A model generated the notes under the pieces. It did not search any database. It was not told the origin of the DNA and was given only the letters and a program-made list of their open reading frames with translations. A stretch of DNA of 64,000 nt from Tepidiforma sp. (GTDB lineage: Bacteria > Chloroflexota > Dehalococcoidia > Tepidiformales > Tepidiformaceae). The position numbers were made by a program, and so were the translations under genes. Shown piece by piece: positions 9,204-17,806 of the stretch (its first letter is position 1; every line of letters begins with the position of its first letter). The stretch lies in NCBI GenBank assembly GCA_026003935.1, contig BPIE01000001.1:310001-374000 (forward strand), written 5' to 3'.

Positions 9204-10237
9204 TCGCGTTGAGCTCCAGCAAGAGAAGAGATGCGGGCGAGTGCCTCGTCGATGTCGGCGGTCGAAACGTCGAGGTGGGTAACCATGCGAAAGGTTTCTC
9301 GGCCGAACGGCACGGCGAGGACTCCAAGCCGGGCGAACTCGTTCAGCCACCAATCCACATCGCCGCGGGTCGCCCGGACGACGACGATGTTACTCTGCGG
9401 CGGAACCGGCTCGAACGGCCCCATGGCCGCGAGTCCGGCGGCCAACCGTGCGGCATTCGCGTGGTCATCGGCGAGGCGTCCGACGTGATGATCGAGGGCA
9501 AAGAGAGCTGCTGCAGCAAGCACGCCGGCCTGGCGCATGCCTCCCCCGAGCAGTTTCCGGAACCTCCTGGCACGGCTGATGAATTCCACTGAACCGCAGA
9601 GCACGGAACCGACGGGTGCGCCGAGGCCCTTCGAGAAGCAGAACGAGACGGAGTCACATGGAGCGACAAGCTCCGCGACGCTGACGCCGAGGGCGACGGC
9701 GGCGTTGAAGATGCGTGCGCCGTCGAGATGGACGGCAACACCGCTGGCATGGGCGAGGTCGGCAAGGTGCGCGATGACGGTCGGCGGCAGGGCGGCGCCG
9801 CCGCAGCGGTTATGTGTGTTCTCGAGACAGAGCAGCCTGGTGCCGGGAGAGTGGATGGTCTGGATACGTATCGCGGCAGCGACCTCCGCCGGGTCGAGCG
9901 AGCCATCGGGGAGGTTGCGGAGCGTCCTGGTCACGAGGCCGGCTATGCGCGCGACGCCGCCCACCTCGTAGTGCAGTACGTGGGACTGGTCGCCCAAGAG
10001 CACCTCGTCACCGGGCGAGGTATGCGCGAGCAGGGCTACGAGGTTGGCCATGGTGCCCGAGGGCACGAACAGGGCGGCTTCCTTTCCGGTTTCTGCGGCG
10101 GCGCGGGCCTCGAGGCGGTTCACCGTCGGGTCGTCGCCGAACACATCGTCACCAACCTCGGCTTGAGCCATGGCCCGGCGCATCGCGGGGGTGGGCCGGG
10201 TGACGGTGTCGCTCCGCAGGTCAATGATGCGGGTCAC
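9200..10237 (-). CDS. ltaE: Low-specificity L-threonine aldolase
   Basis: This PLP-dependent fold-type I lyase cleaves L-threonine or L-allo-threonine to glycine and acetaldehyde. It has 345 residues, the usual length. Hallmarks are IDLRSDTVTRPTPAMRRAM at the N-terminus, GDDVFGDDPTVNRLE, LFVPSGTMANLVAL, and SFCFSKGLGAPVGSVL containing the likely PLP lysine. The GTG start at 10237 overlaps the upstream gene's stop (GTGA) and is preferred over an ATG six codons earlier, which would overlap more. The gene lies in a three-gene coupled run with an unknown protein upstream and a lipoprotein downstream. Confidence 0.93.
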   Translation of the reverse strand: MTRIIDLRSDTVTRPTPAMRRAMAQAEVGDDVFGDDPTVNRLEARAAAETGKEAALFVPSGTMANLVALLAHTSPGDEVLLGDQSHVLHYEVGGVARIAGLVTRTLRNLPDGSLDPAEVAAAIRIQTIHSPGTRLLCLENTHNRCGGAALPPTVIAHLADLAHASGVAVHLDGARIFNAAVALGVSVAELVAPCDSVSFCFSKGLGAPVGSVLCGSVEFISRARRFRKLLGGGMRQAGVLAAAALFALDHHVGRLADDHANAARLAAGLAAMGPFEPVPPQSNIVVVRATRGDVDWWLNEFARLGVLAVPFGRETFRMVTHLDVSTADIDEALARISSLAGAQRD

Positions 10238-10683
10238 GAGGGGCGGCGCTCCCAAAGCGACTGGTAGTGCGGGCCGCCTCGGATGGCGGCAACGACTTCG
10301 CGCCGCTCGAGCTCCATGAGCTCCTCCAGCGCGCGGGCGCAGGCGTCGGTGGTTTCGTCGGAGCCGAGCGCGGAAGCGCGGTCGACGAGGCGCTGCCAGG
10401 CGCCGCTGGCGAGGAGGACCGGAATTGACCGCGGCCAGTGGAAGGTGAGGACGCGTTCAGGGAGGGGGAATTCGGGCCGGAGGCGCTTAATCGAGCGAAA
10501 CCGGTCTTCGACGGACTCCGCCCTGGGCACGACGCGGATGAGGGGTTCGATGCCCGGGCGCGTGCGGAAGTCTACGAGGAGGCGGCGGTCGATGAAGTGG
10601 AACCGCACAACGAGTACTTCAGCGGTATCGATGACCCGGAAGACTTCATCGAGGTCAACACCGTACTCGTCACTCATGCTCAC
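10234..10683 (-). CDS. Hypothetical protein upstream of threonine aldolase
   Basis: This 149-residue soluble protein is not recognised. It has no signal peptide or transmembrane segment. It contains VLVVRFHFIDRRLLVDFRTRPG and LTFHWPRSIPVLLASGAWQRLV, then a charged helical C-terminus (ALEELMELERREVVAAIRGG). It is coupled to the threonine aldolase by a GTGA overlap, so it is probably expressed with it. ATG MSMSDEYG at 10683 or MSDEYG at 10677 are both possible starts. Confidence 0.7.
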   Translation of the reverse strand: MSMSDEYGVDLDEVFRVIDTAEVLVVRFHFIDRRLLVDFRTRPGIEPLIRVVPRAESVEDRFRSIKRLRPEFPLPERVLTFHWPRSIPVLLASGAWQRLVDRASALGSDETTDACARALEELMELERREVVAAIRGGPHYQSLWERRPS

Positions 10684-10742
10684 AGTCCCGTCGCGCGGAC
10701 CGGGTGCCTCGGGAGGACGGTACGCGCGCTGCCTCTCGATGG

Positions 10743-10816
10743 TCGGGGTGCCGCGATTCGAACGCGGGACCTCCTGGCCCCAAACCAGGCGCTCTGCCAG
10801 GCTGAGCTACACCCCG
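10743..10816 (-). tRNA. tRNA-Pro (TGG)
   Basis: The minus strand folds as a cloverleaf with acceptor CGGGGTG/CACCCCG, D-arm GCTCAGCCTGGCAGAGC, anticodon stem CCTGG/CCAGG with loop TTTGGGG giving anticodon TGG, and T-arm GTTCGAATC. The CCA end is not encoded. Confidence 0.95.
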
Positions 10817-10868
10817 CCAGCTTCAAGGGTACGCCGGGCGGGGGTTCTGCGCGAAGCGGGGCTCGGGG

Positions 10869-10956
<88 letters not shown>

Positions 10957-11007
10957 GCTGTCATTGTAGCGGGGCGCAGGCAACCGGCAGGGGGTCCCAT
11001 GGGGGCT

Positions 11008-11034
11008 TTAGCACTCTTGACATGCGAGTGCTAA
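11008..11034. promoter_or_regulatory. CIRCE element (HrcA operator)
   Basis: A perfect match to the heat-shock operator consensus: TTAGCACTC (11008-11016), a 9-bp spacer and GAGTGCTAA (11026-11034). HrcA binds this inverted repeat in many bacteria, usually before groESL or hrcA-dnaK. Here it precedes a small zinc-ribbon gene. The spacer itself contains a perfect -35 hexamer, so HrcA bound here would block the promoter. Confidence 0.9.
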
Positions 11035-11046
11035 ACCGCGAATGAT
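11017..11046 (+). promoter_or_regulatory. Promoter embedded in CIRCE
   Basis: TTGACA (11017-11022) lies within the CIRCE spacer. AATGAT (11041-11046, 4 of 6 consensus bases) follows after 18 bp. The predicted start near 11053 gives a roughly 30-nt leader before the zinc-ribbon gene. Confidence 0.55.
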
Positions 11047-11083
11047 GGAAGCACGCCTACTCCTCCCCACGTGAGGTAGACCG

Positions 11084-11368
11084 TTGCCAACGTACGAGTA
11101 TCACTGCCCCGCCTGCGATGCCACCTACGAACTGCGCCAGGGCTTTGACGCACCGACGACCCACCAGTGCGAGGAGTGCGGCCAAGGGACGGCGAAGCGC
11201 GTGCTCCACGCGCCGCCCATTGTGTTCAAAGGGAGCGGCTGGTACATCACCGACAGCCGAAACAAGCAATCGGCGCTGAGTGATTCGACGAGCTCCGACA
11301 ACGGGGCGAGCGAGAGTTCCAACGTGACTGCTTCGGAGTCGACGGGCGAGGCTGCCGCTGCGTCCTGA
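11084..11368 (+). CDS. FmdB-family zinc-ribbon protein under CIRCE control
   Basis: This 94-residue protein begins PTYEYHCPACDATYEL and continues CEECG, giving the CxxC...CxxC zinc ribbon of the FmdB putative regulatory family. After the ribbon come VFKGSGWYITD, also typical of the family, and a Ser/Ala-rich disordered tail. The start is a TTG preceded by GAGG with a 7-nt spacer, and the family N-terminus MPTYEY confirms it. The perfect CIRCE element just upstream indicates HrcA repression and heat induction, an unusual regulator for this family. Its biochemical role is not known. Confidence 0.9.
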   Translation: MPTYEYHCPACDATYELRQGFDAPTTHQCEECGQGTAKRVLHAPPIVFKGSGWYITDSRNKQSALSDSTSSDNGASESSNVTASESTGEAAAAS

Positions 11369-11425
11369 GGCGGCTGGCTCGCTGCGCCTCTTCGCCGGCG
11401 GGCTGCGCCTCGCTATACTTCGCGC

Positions 11426-12034
11426 ATGCCGAACGAGGCCCGGCCCCTGAGGGAACCGCGGACTCCCGAGGCCAGCGCCACAAGACAACGAATCCTGGAA
11501 GCGGCCAGGACGTTATTTGCGGAGCGGGGGTTCGACGGGACTTCTGTCCGCATGATTGCGAACCGCGCGGGTGTGAGCGACCCGGCGGTGCACTACTACT
11601 TTCCAACAAAATACGACCTGTTCCGCGCACTCCTGGTCGAACCCGAGTATGCCGTCCCGCCGGTAGCGCATTCGCTCGAGGAGGCTGTAGAGGTGCTGGG
11701 CACTATGTTCGACTGGTGGGCGGAGAATGCGGCCCTAGCGAGGGTGATGCTTGCGCAACAGCTGCGGGGTGACGCCGACGCCATCGCGTACCTCCATGAT
11801 GGCGAGGAGCGCTACCGCGGTGAGGTGGCCCGCATCCTCGCGGGGGCGGGCCATCCCGGGGACCCTGCCGCAGTGACCGACCTGCTCTTCCACACACTTT
11901 CGGGCATGCTCTGGGACGCAGTGCTGGCGTACGGCAATGCTGCAGCCGACATCCTCGCGCAGCCCGTCTTCCGCGAGCGGGTGAGGTTTGCCATCCGGTG
12001 CGCTCTCGGGTTGGAGGCGTGCTGTGGGGCGTGA
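11426..12034 (+). CDS. TetR-family transcriptional regulator
   Basis: This 202-residue protein has a TetR helix-turn-helix at residues about 18-65 (RQRILEAARTLFAERGFDGTSVRMIANRAGVSDPAVHYYFPTK in two parts) and a ligand-binding C-terminal domain without recognisable specificity. It is followed by a second TetR gene that overlaps its 3' end. The closely similar HTH of the next gene suggests tandem duplication followed by divergence of the ligand domain. Confidence 0.9.
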   Translation: MPNEARPLREPRTPEASATRQRILEAARTLFAERGFDGTSVRMIANRAGVSDPAVHYYFPTKYDLFRALLVEPEYAVPPVAHSLEEAVEVLGTMFDWWAENAALARVMLAQQLRGDADAIAYLHDGEERYRGEVARILAGAGHPGDPAAVTDLLFHTLSGMLWDAVLAYGNAAADILAQPVFRERVRFAIRCALGLEACCGA

Positions 12035-12638
12035 GCCTGCGGGGAGCCCGGCGGCCGGGCGCGGCGACGAGACCCGATCGAGAATCCTGGCAGCGGCGAT
12101 GGAGTCGTTCGCGCGGCATGGGTTCGATGGGACCTCGGTCCGGTCGATTGCGCGGAAGTGCGGCCTTTCGGATGCGGCGGTGTTCTACTATTTCCCGACC
12201 AAGCGCCACCTTCTCGAGGCGCTCTGGGAGGAGGCTCCGAGCGGGGGGTTCCCGGCGAACGGGGAGGCGAGTCCGCTGACGGCGGACCGACTGCGTGAAC
12301 TGGTCGTCGCGACGATGCGCATTTCGGCGCGGAACTTCACCTTCCTTCGGCTGGTCGCGCGGGAGGCCCTGCGCTCGGATGCGACCGCCGTGGCGTTGCG
12401 AAACGCATCCCGTGCGCGCTGGCGGGCCGCGCTGTTTGAACACTTCAGGTCGTGCGGGCCGCGAGCCGGCGAACTGGTCGACGTCTTCATGGCGGCGGTC
12501 ACCGGGTATCTTCTTCGCCTCGAAATCGAGCACGGGGATGCGTATCCCGAGGCCGTGCTCGACCCATCGGTCCAGCAGCGGGTAGCCGAGGCCGTGCAGC
12601 GGCTCATCCCCGCTCGCCATCTCCACGCTGCGACCTGA
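12024..12638 (+). CDS. TetR-family transcriptional regulator, tandem paralogue
   Basis: This is a TetR regulator of about 204 residues. Its HTH (SRILAAAMESFARHGFDGTSVRSIARKCGLSDAAVFYYFPTK in two parts) closely matches the preceding gene. The GTG at 12024 is preferred, giving an 11-bp overlap with the upstream stop; an ATG at 11988 would need a 47-bp overlap. The stop overlaps the dtd start by one base (TGATG). The two-TetR, dtd, proS run on one strand suggests a single transcript or read-through. Ligand and targets are unknown. Confidence 0.85.
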   Translation: MGREPAGSPAAGRGDETRSRILAAAMESFARHGFDGTSVRSIARKCGLSDAAVFYYFPTKRHLLEALWEEAPSGGFPANGEASPLTADRLRELVVATMRISARNFTFLRLVAREALRSDATAVALRNASRARWRAALFEHFRSCGPRAGELVDVFMAAVTGYLLRLEIEHGDAYPEAVLDPSVQQRVAEAVQRLIPARHLHAAT

Positions 12639-13102
12639 TGCGCGCAGTGGTGCAGCGGGTGGTCCGGGCTCGCGTGCTCGTCGGCGAAGAGGAGGTCGCA
12701 GCAATCGGCAGGGGGATGGTGGTGCTGCTGGGCGTCCGCCGGGGCGACACCGCGGGGTCTGCGGTCTCGCTCGCACGCCGGGTCGCCGGACTGCGCATTT
12801 TCGACGACGAGCATGGCCGGATGGGCCTCGATGCGGCGGCGGCAGGCGGAGCAATCCTGAGTGTGAGCCAGTTCACCCTGTACGGAGACGTCCGACGGGG
12901 ACGGCGGCCTTCGTTCGATGCGGCCGCGCCGGCAGCGGAAGCGCGTCCGCTGTTCGAGGCGTTCGTCGCTGAAATCGAGGCGGCAGGGCTGGTCTGCAGG
13001 ACGGGCAGGTTTGGGGCCGAGATGCAGGTGGAGCTCGTCAACGACGGGCCGGTCACGCTGGTCATCGATACCGATGAGCTGGCGCGGCCGCGCCGCGCTT
13101 GA
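12638..13102 (+). CDS. dtd: D-aminoacyl-tRNA deacylase
   Basis: This 154-residue DTD hydrolyses D-aminoacyl-tRNA and glycyl-tRNA-Ala, protecting translation from D-amino acids. Signature segments are MRAVVQRVVRARVLV at the N-terminus, the active-site motif SVSQFTLYGDVRRGRRPSF (SQFTL), and the second motif with NDGPVTLVIDT near the C-terminus. The ATG overlaps the upstream TetR stop by one base, and the stop overlaps the region leading into proS, fitting a translation-quality operon. Confidence 0.95.
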   Translation: MRAVVQRVVRARVLVGEEEVAAIGRGMVVLLGVRRGDTAGSAVSLARRVAGLRIFDDEHGRMGLDAAAAGGAILSVSQFTLYGDVRRGRRPSFDAAAPAAEARPLFEAFVAEIEAAGLVCRTGRFGAEMQVELVNDGPVTLVIDTDELARPRRA

Positions 13103-13167
13103 CCGGAAGCGCGGGCGAGGGCCAACGTTCGTTCCACGAGCCATCGAACCGTCCCATGGAGTCGCCC

Positions 13168-14886
13168 ATGCGCATGCGCCAGCTGCTCATCAAGACCCTC
13201 CGCGAGGCACCTGCCGAAGCGGAGCTTCCTTCGCATCGCCTGCTGCTCCGGGCGGGCCTGGTGGTGCCCCTTGCGGCGGGGCTGTACTGCTTCACCCCGC
13301 TGGGGTGGCGCGTGGTGCGCAACATCGAACGGATCATTCGAGAGGAGATGAACCGCTCGGGTGCGCAGGAGGTGCATCTGCCGGCGCTCCATCCCATCGA
13401 GCTGTGGGAGCAGAGCGGACGCGCGGCGCTCATGGGTCCGACGCTGTTCCGGCTCACCGACCGCAAGGAACGTGAGTTTGCCCTCGGGCCGACGCACGAA
13501 GAGGTTATTTCGTACCTGGCATCGCGACTCGTCCAGAGTTATCGGGACCTCCCGGTTACGCTCTACCAGGTCCAAACCAAGTTCCGGGACGAGCCGCGGC
13601 CGCGCGGGGGTCTCATCCGCCTCCGTGAGTTCACGATGAAGGACGCGTACAGCTTCGACACGAGCTGGGAGACGCTCGACGCTTCGTACGACGCTGCGTT
13701 CGCGGCCTACCAGCGCATCTTCCGGAGAGCGGGCGTGCCGGTGGTCCCCGTGGCGGCAGACTCGGGCGCCATCGGGGGGAAGGACAGCCAGGAGTTCGTC
13801 TTCCTGACCGAGAGCGGGGAGGACACCATCCTCCTCTGCCCCGGGTGCGGCTATGCGGCGAACGCAGAGAAGGCGGAGTTTCAGCCAGTGCCGCCGCTGC
13901 CCGGCGAGCCGGCGCCGGTCGAAAAGGTTCACACGCCGGGGAAGAAGACTATCGCGGAGGTGGCGGCATTCCTCGGGGTCGAGCCGCGCCAGACGCTGAA
14001 GGCGGTGTTTTACAAGGCCGATGGACGGCCGGTCTTTGTCGCGATCCGGGGTGACCTCGAGGTCAACGAGGTCAAGCTCAAGAACGCCCTGGGCGCAAGG
14101 GAACTCGAACCGATGGACGACGAGACTGTGCGGCGGCTGGGTCTCGTGGCGGGGAGCGCTTCGCCGGTGGGCGTCACCGGTATGCCGGTGGTGGCCGACA
14201 CGAGCGCTACGGAGGCGGTGAATCTCGTGGCCGGCGCAAACGAAGCGGACTTCCACCTGCGAAACGTCAATCATGGCCGGGATTGGCAGGCCACGAACGT
14301 TGCTGAGATTGCTCTCGCGCGTGCGGGCGATGCGTGCCGCAAGTGCGGCTCGGCGCTCGAAACCCGGCGGGGCATCGAGATGGGCCACGTATTCAAGCTG
14401 GGGACGCTGTACGCGGAGAAGCTCGGGGTGTACTACCTCGACGAGGCAGGGGAACGGCGCCCCTGCGTCATGGGCTGCTACGGCATCGGGGTAGAGCGGA
14501 TGCTTGCAGCCATCATCGAGGCCAACCATGACGCCGACGGCATCGCGTGGCCGTGGGAGGTGGCGCCCTTCGATGTCCACGTGGTAGTCATCGGGACCGC
14601 CGGCGACGACGCAGTCGGCGCTGCCCTCGCCGAGTTCGAAGCGACAGCAGCCGGGGCGGGGCTCGACCTGCTCGTGGACGACCGTGACGAGTCACCCGGC
14701 ATCAAGTTCAAGGACGCCGACCTCCTTGGCATGCCGGTACGGGTAACGGTCAGTCCGCGCGCGCTGGAGCGGGGAGGGGTGGAGGTGCGTCACCGTCGGA
14801 CGGGTGAGTCGAACATCGTGCCGGTTGGAACGGCCGCTGCTGCAATAGCGGCGGCCCGCTCCGAAGCGCTCGAAGCGGGACGCTAG
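13168..14886 (+). CDS. proS: Prolyl-tRNA synthetase, bacterial type with editing domain
   Basis: This class II aminoacyl-tRNA synthetase charges tRNA-Pro. From ATG 13168 it has 572 residues, the bacterial ProRS length. Motif 2 is RDEPRPRGGLIRLREFTMKD, motif 3 is GCYGIGVERML, and a YbaK-like insertion domain for editing misacylated Ala-tRNA-Pro lies between them (GKKTIAEVAAFLGVE to LVAGANEADFH). The frame is open back to a TTG at 13099 that overlaps dtd, but the residues before MRMRQLLIKTLREAP do not look like ProRS, so the internal ATG is chosen; ATG 13174 is an alternative. Confidence 0.95.
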   Translation: MRMRQLLIKTLREAPAEAELPSHRLLLRAGLVVPLAAGLYCFTPLGWRVVRNIERIIREEMNRSGAQEVHLPALHPIELWEQSGRAALMGPTLFRLTDRKEREFALGPTHEEVISYLASRLVQSYRDLPVTLYQVQTKFRDEPRPRGGLIRLREFTMKDAYSFDTSWETLDASYDAAFAAYQRIFRRAGVPVVPVAADSGAIGGKDSQEFVFLTESGEDTILLCPGCGYAANAEKAEFQPVPPLPGEPAPVEKVHTPGKKTIAEVAAFLGVEPRQTLKAVFYKADGRPVFVAIRGDLEVNEVKLKNALGARELEPMDDETVRRLGLVAGSASPVGVTGMPVVADTSATEAVNLVAGANEADFHLRNVNHGRDWQATNVAEIALARAGDACRKCGSALETRRGIEMGHVFKLGTLYAEKLGVYYLDEAGERRPCVMGCYGIGVERMLAAIIEANHDADGIAWPWEVAPFDVHVVVIGTAGDDAVGAALAEFEATAAGAGLDLLVDDRDESPGIKFKDADLLGMPVRVTVSPRALERGGVEVRHRRTGESNIVPVGTAAAAIAAARSEALEAGR

Positions 14887-14908
14887 GAGAGTTGCTGGGG
14901 CGCGGCGG

Positions 14909-16855
14909 TCAGTCGCCGCCGGCGAGCGCAGGCTGGCGGATGAACTCGTAGTCGTCGGGGTTGGGCTCGCGCGTCTGTTGCCAGTACTCGATGAGGTTGA
15001 ACGGCCAGTTCTGGGCCGACCGGCCCTTCTCGTTTCGGTACCAGCTATTGACGGTCGCTACTCCCCAGACGCGCTCGAGGTTGCCGCGGTCGATTCGTTC
15101 GTTGTAGGCGTCGTGGACCTCTTTCCGGACATCGAGCGCGCGTTCGCCCCGGTCGAACAGGAGCTTGAGGCAGCCCATCACATACTGCACTTCGCACTCG
15201 GAGAAGTAGATGATGCTGCCGTTGACGACGATGTTCGTGTTCGGCCCGTAAAGCATGAAGAAGTTGGGGAAACCGGGAACGGTGATGCCCATGTAGGCGC
15301 GGGCGTCGCCGTCCCATTCCCGGTGAAGGTCCTTGCCCTGCCGGCCGAGCACCCGCATGGGCGTGAGAAAGCGGGAGGCTTGGAAGCCGGTGCCGTAGAT
15401 GATGACGTCGGCCGGGTACTCGGTCCCGTCTTCGGTGACGACGCCGCTCTCGGTGACTTCCCGGATTTTGTCGGTCACTAGGCGAACGTTCGGCCGCTTC
15501 AGCGTTTGGGCCCAGATGCCGTTGTCGAGGATGAGCCGCTTGGCTGCTGGCGGATAATCGGGCATCACCTTGGGGAGAAGGTCGGGGCGGTCGGCGAACT
15601 GCATCTGCAGGTAGGCCGTGAGCAGCTGGCGGAGATTCTCGTTCTCCGGGCCAACCGACCGGGACCTGTCGGGCCAGTTGGGGTCGACCTTCGCCGCGGC
15701 AAGGAGGCCATCGGTGGTATTCCAGAAGAGCCAGAATCGGTACCAGTGGGCGTAATGGGGCACGTGAGCAAAGAGCCACTGCAGCCCGGCAGGCACCTCG
15801 TCGTGGTAATGGGGAACCGGAACGTACCAGTTCGGGGTCCGCTGGAAAATGACGAGGTCGGCGGCAACTTTCGCGACTTCGGGGATGAACTGTGCAGCGC
15901 TCGCGCCGGTGCCGATGACGGCAACGCGCTTGCCGGCGAGGTCGACCGAGTGGTCCCACCGGGCCGAGTGGAAGTGCGGCCCCTTGAAGGTATCGAGCCC
16001 CTTGATGTCGGGGATTTTCGGCCTGTTGAGCTGCCCCACCGCGCTGATGACGGCATTGGCGCGAAGGGTCTCCTCGCGGCCGTCAGACCTCCGAACGTGG
16101 ACGTCCCATTCGGCGCGGTCATCGCTCCACTCGAGCAGGGTGACCTCGGTGTTGAACTGGATGTGGTCCCTGACGCCGAATTCGCGCGCGCATTCGCGGA
16201 AGTAGTCGAGTAACACCGGCTGCGTCGAGTAGTGCGTCGGCCAGTCGATCTTTTGGGCGAACGAGTAGCTGTAAAACGCGTTGGAAACGTCGACGCGGGC
16301 GCCGGGGTAGGTGTTTTCGAGCCAGGTGCCGCCGACGTCGTGGTTCTTTTCCACGATTGTGAAGGGGACGCCTGCCTGCTTGAGGCGGATACCGGCAAGG
16401 ATGCCGGACATGCCGGCGCCGATGATGACAACGTGGAAGGGGAGGGAGGGGTCCTTCTGCCACCGGGGTGCGCGCGGGTCTTCGCCTTCCGGGGCAAGCT
16501 CCTCGAGCAGGAGTGGGATGTAGTCCTCAGACGCCGGCGACCCGGTCATCCATGCGGTTGCACGGAGCAACGCCTCCTCGACGGGAACCGCGTTCGGCGT
16601 GACCTGCCCGTCGCGAAGCTTCCGGAGGGCCTCGAATGCGACTTCCCGTGCTTCCGCCTGCTGCTTGGGCGTCATGCCGCCCTGCTGAACGCCCGGGGCG
16701 ACACCGGGCGGCCGAAGCGATTCGCGCAGGATCGAGAAGTCGCCGGTTGCCTGTGCCAGGGCTGGGAGCAGGGCCGGCAGGAATGCGTCATCGAGCGCTT
16801 CGCGGAGTTCCTCATCGCTCGCGACGAGCGGTTCGACGGGGCGGCTGATGGGCAT
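14909..16855 (-). CDS. Baeyer-Villiger-type flavin monooxygenase (HAPMO-like)
   Basis: This FAD- and NADPH-dependent monooxygenase has 648 residues. The first Rossmann motif GAGMSG is at 146-151, the Baeyer-Villiger fingerprint FKGPHFHSARWD is at 290-301, and the second nucleotide motif GTGASAA follows near 315. The N-terminal extension of about 135 residues before the FAD domain is a feature of 4-hydroxyacetophenone monooxygenase-type enzymes. The reaction is oxygen insertion next to a ketone, giving an ester or lactone; the substrate cannot be told. The gene stands alone, convergent with proS. It needs molecular oxygen, fitting an aerobic host. Confidence 0.9.
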   Translation of the reverse strand: MPISRPVEPLVASDEELREALDDAFLPALLPALAQATGDFSILRESLRPPGVAPGVQQGGMTPKQQAEAREVAFEALRKLRDGQVTPNAVPVEEALLRATAWMTGSPASEDYIPLLLEELAPEGEDPRAPRWQKDPSLPFHVVIIGAGMSGILAGIRLKQAGVPFTIVEKNHDVGGTWLENTYPGARVDVSNAFYSYSFAQKIDWPTHYSTQPVLLDYFRECAREFGVRDHIQFNTEVTLLEWSDDRAEWDVHVRRSDGREETLRANAVISAVGQLNRPKIPDIKGLDTFKGPHFHSARWDHSVDLAGKRVAVIGTGASAAQFIPEVAKVAADLVIFQRTPNWYVPVPHYHDEVPAGLQWLFAHVPHYAHWYRFWLFWNTTDGLLAAAKVDPNWPDRSRSVGPENENLRQLLTAYLQMQFADRPDLLPKVMPDYPPAAKRLILDNGIWAQTLKRPNVRLVTDKIREVTESGVVTEDGTEYPADVIIYGTGFQASRFLTPMRVLGRQGKDLHREWDGDARAYMGITVPGFPNFFMLYGPNTNIVVNGSIIYFSECEVQYVMGCLKLLFDRGERALDVRKEVHDAYNERIDRGNLERVWGVATVNSWYRNEKGRSAQNWPFNLIEYWQQTREPNPDDYEFIRQPALAGGD

Positions 16856-17022
16856 CGGTGCTGTCTCCTCCTGACGGCGTCATGCCGTTGCGGTGCTTCC
16901 GGCGGAAAGGTTAGCGGGTTCCGAAGGATTGTGCGCGCCCCAGGGCGCCCTCCCGGCCGCCGGAAAGGTACGCGCCGAGCGAATTCGCGCAAAGGTGGTT
17001 CGGAATGCCGGTGTGCCGGTGG

Positions 17023-17095
17023 TGGGCCCGCCAGGATTCGAACCCGGGACCGATCGGTTATGAGCCGACTGCTCTGACCGCTGAGCTACGGGCCC
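17023..17095 (-). tRNA. tRNA with CAT anticodon, probably tRNA-Ile2 (else Met)
   Basis: The minus strand shows acceptor GGGCCCG/CGGGCCC, D-arm GCTCAGCGGTCAGAGC, and anticodon loop CTCATAA with anticodon CAT. The CCA is encoded (17020-17022 complement). The arm AGTCGGCTCATAACCGAT resembles bacterial tRNA-Ile2, whose C34 is changed to lysidine by TilS, more than elongator Met, but the two cannot be separated with certainty by eye. Confidence 0.9.
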
Positions 17096-17146
17096 ACGGG
17101 GGCATGATACCAGTGTCTCCGGGGGTCACCCGGGAGACTGGCGGGG

Positions 17147-17596
17147 CTACCAGCGGCGGCCCTTCCCGCCCTTGCGGTCGTTCCAACCGCGTCCGCCGCG
17201 GCCGCCGCCGCGCTCCATGGGTTCGAAGTCGCCCCAGGCCGAGAAGCCTGCTCCCCGCGGCTCGCGGGGGCCGCTCCTGCCGGCGGTATGGGAGAGGCCC
17301 CGGGGCTGGGGCTGGAAGCAGTCGCTGCAGTAGACGGGGCGGCCGCTGCGGGGCTCGAATGGCACCTTCGCCACCTTGCCGCAGGATGCGCAGACCGCGT
17401 CGAACAGCTGCCTGGGCTGGCGGGCATCACCGCCCGTGCCGCCTGCCTGCTGGCCTTTCCGAGCGCGACGGCAATTCGGGCAGCGTCGTGGCTCCTGCGT
17501 AAACCCCTTGCTGGCGTGGAACTCTTGCTCGCCTGCCGTGAACGTGAACGATTCGCCGCAATCTGTGCAGACGAGCGATTTATCCGCGAAGGACAC
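17147..17596 (-). CDS. Double zinc-ribbon protein with RGG-like tail
   Basis: This 149-residue protein begins VSFADKSLVCTDCGESFTF. It carries a first Cys cluster CTDC...CPNC (residues about 11-45) with the family segment AGEQEFHASKGFTQEPRRC, and a second cluster CASC...CSDC (about 70-92). The C-terminus is Gly/Arg-rich (GGGRGGRGW) and could bind nucleic acid. The GTG start is supported by GGAGGG seven bases upstream and by the usual MSFADK-type N-terminus of the family. Proteins of this type are common in Chloroflexota and Actinobacteria but have no established role. Confidence 0.85.
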   Translation of the reverse strand: MSFADKSLVCTDCGESFTFTAGEQEFHASKGFTQEPRRCPNCRRARKGQQAGGTGGDARQPRQLFDAVCASCGKVAKVPFEPRSGRPVYCSDCFQPQPRGLSHTAGRSGPREPRGAGFSAWGDFEPMERGGGRGGRGWNDRKGGKGRRW

Positions 17597-17806
17597 TCGA
17601 TGACCCTCCAAGAATTGGTGGAACCTGCGGTCATCGAGCGTTTCCGGGACTGGCGAGTGACCTCTCCGTGAGGCCGATGGAACCTGGTTACCGTCATGAG
17701 GGTATCAGGTCGCGGTGAGCGTGTCATTACTTCGCAAGGAGGGGTCCGGCCGGTGCCGCCGAAGCCGCTGGCGGCCCGGATGCTTCGTGACGGGGCGCGG
17801 TATACT

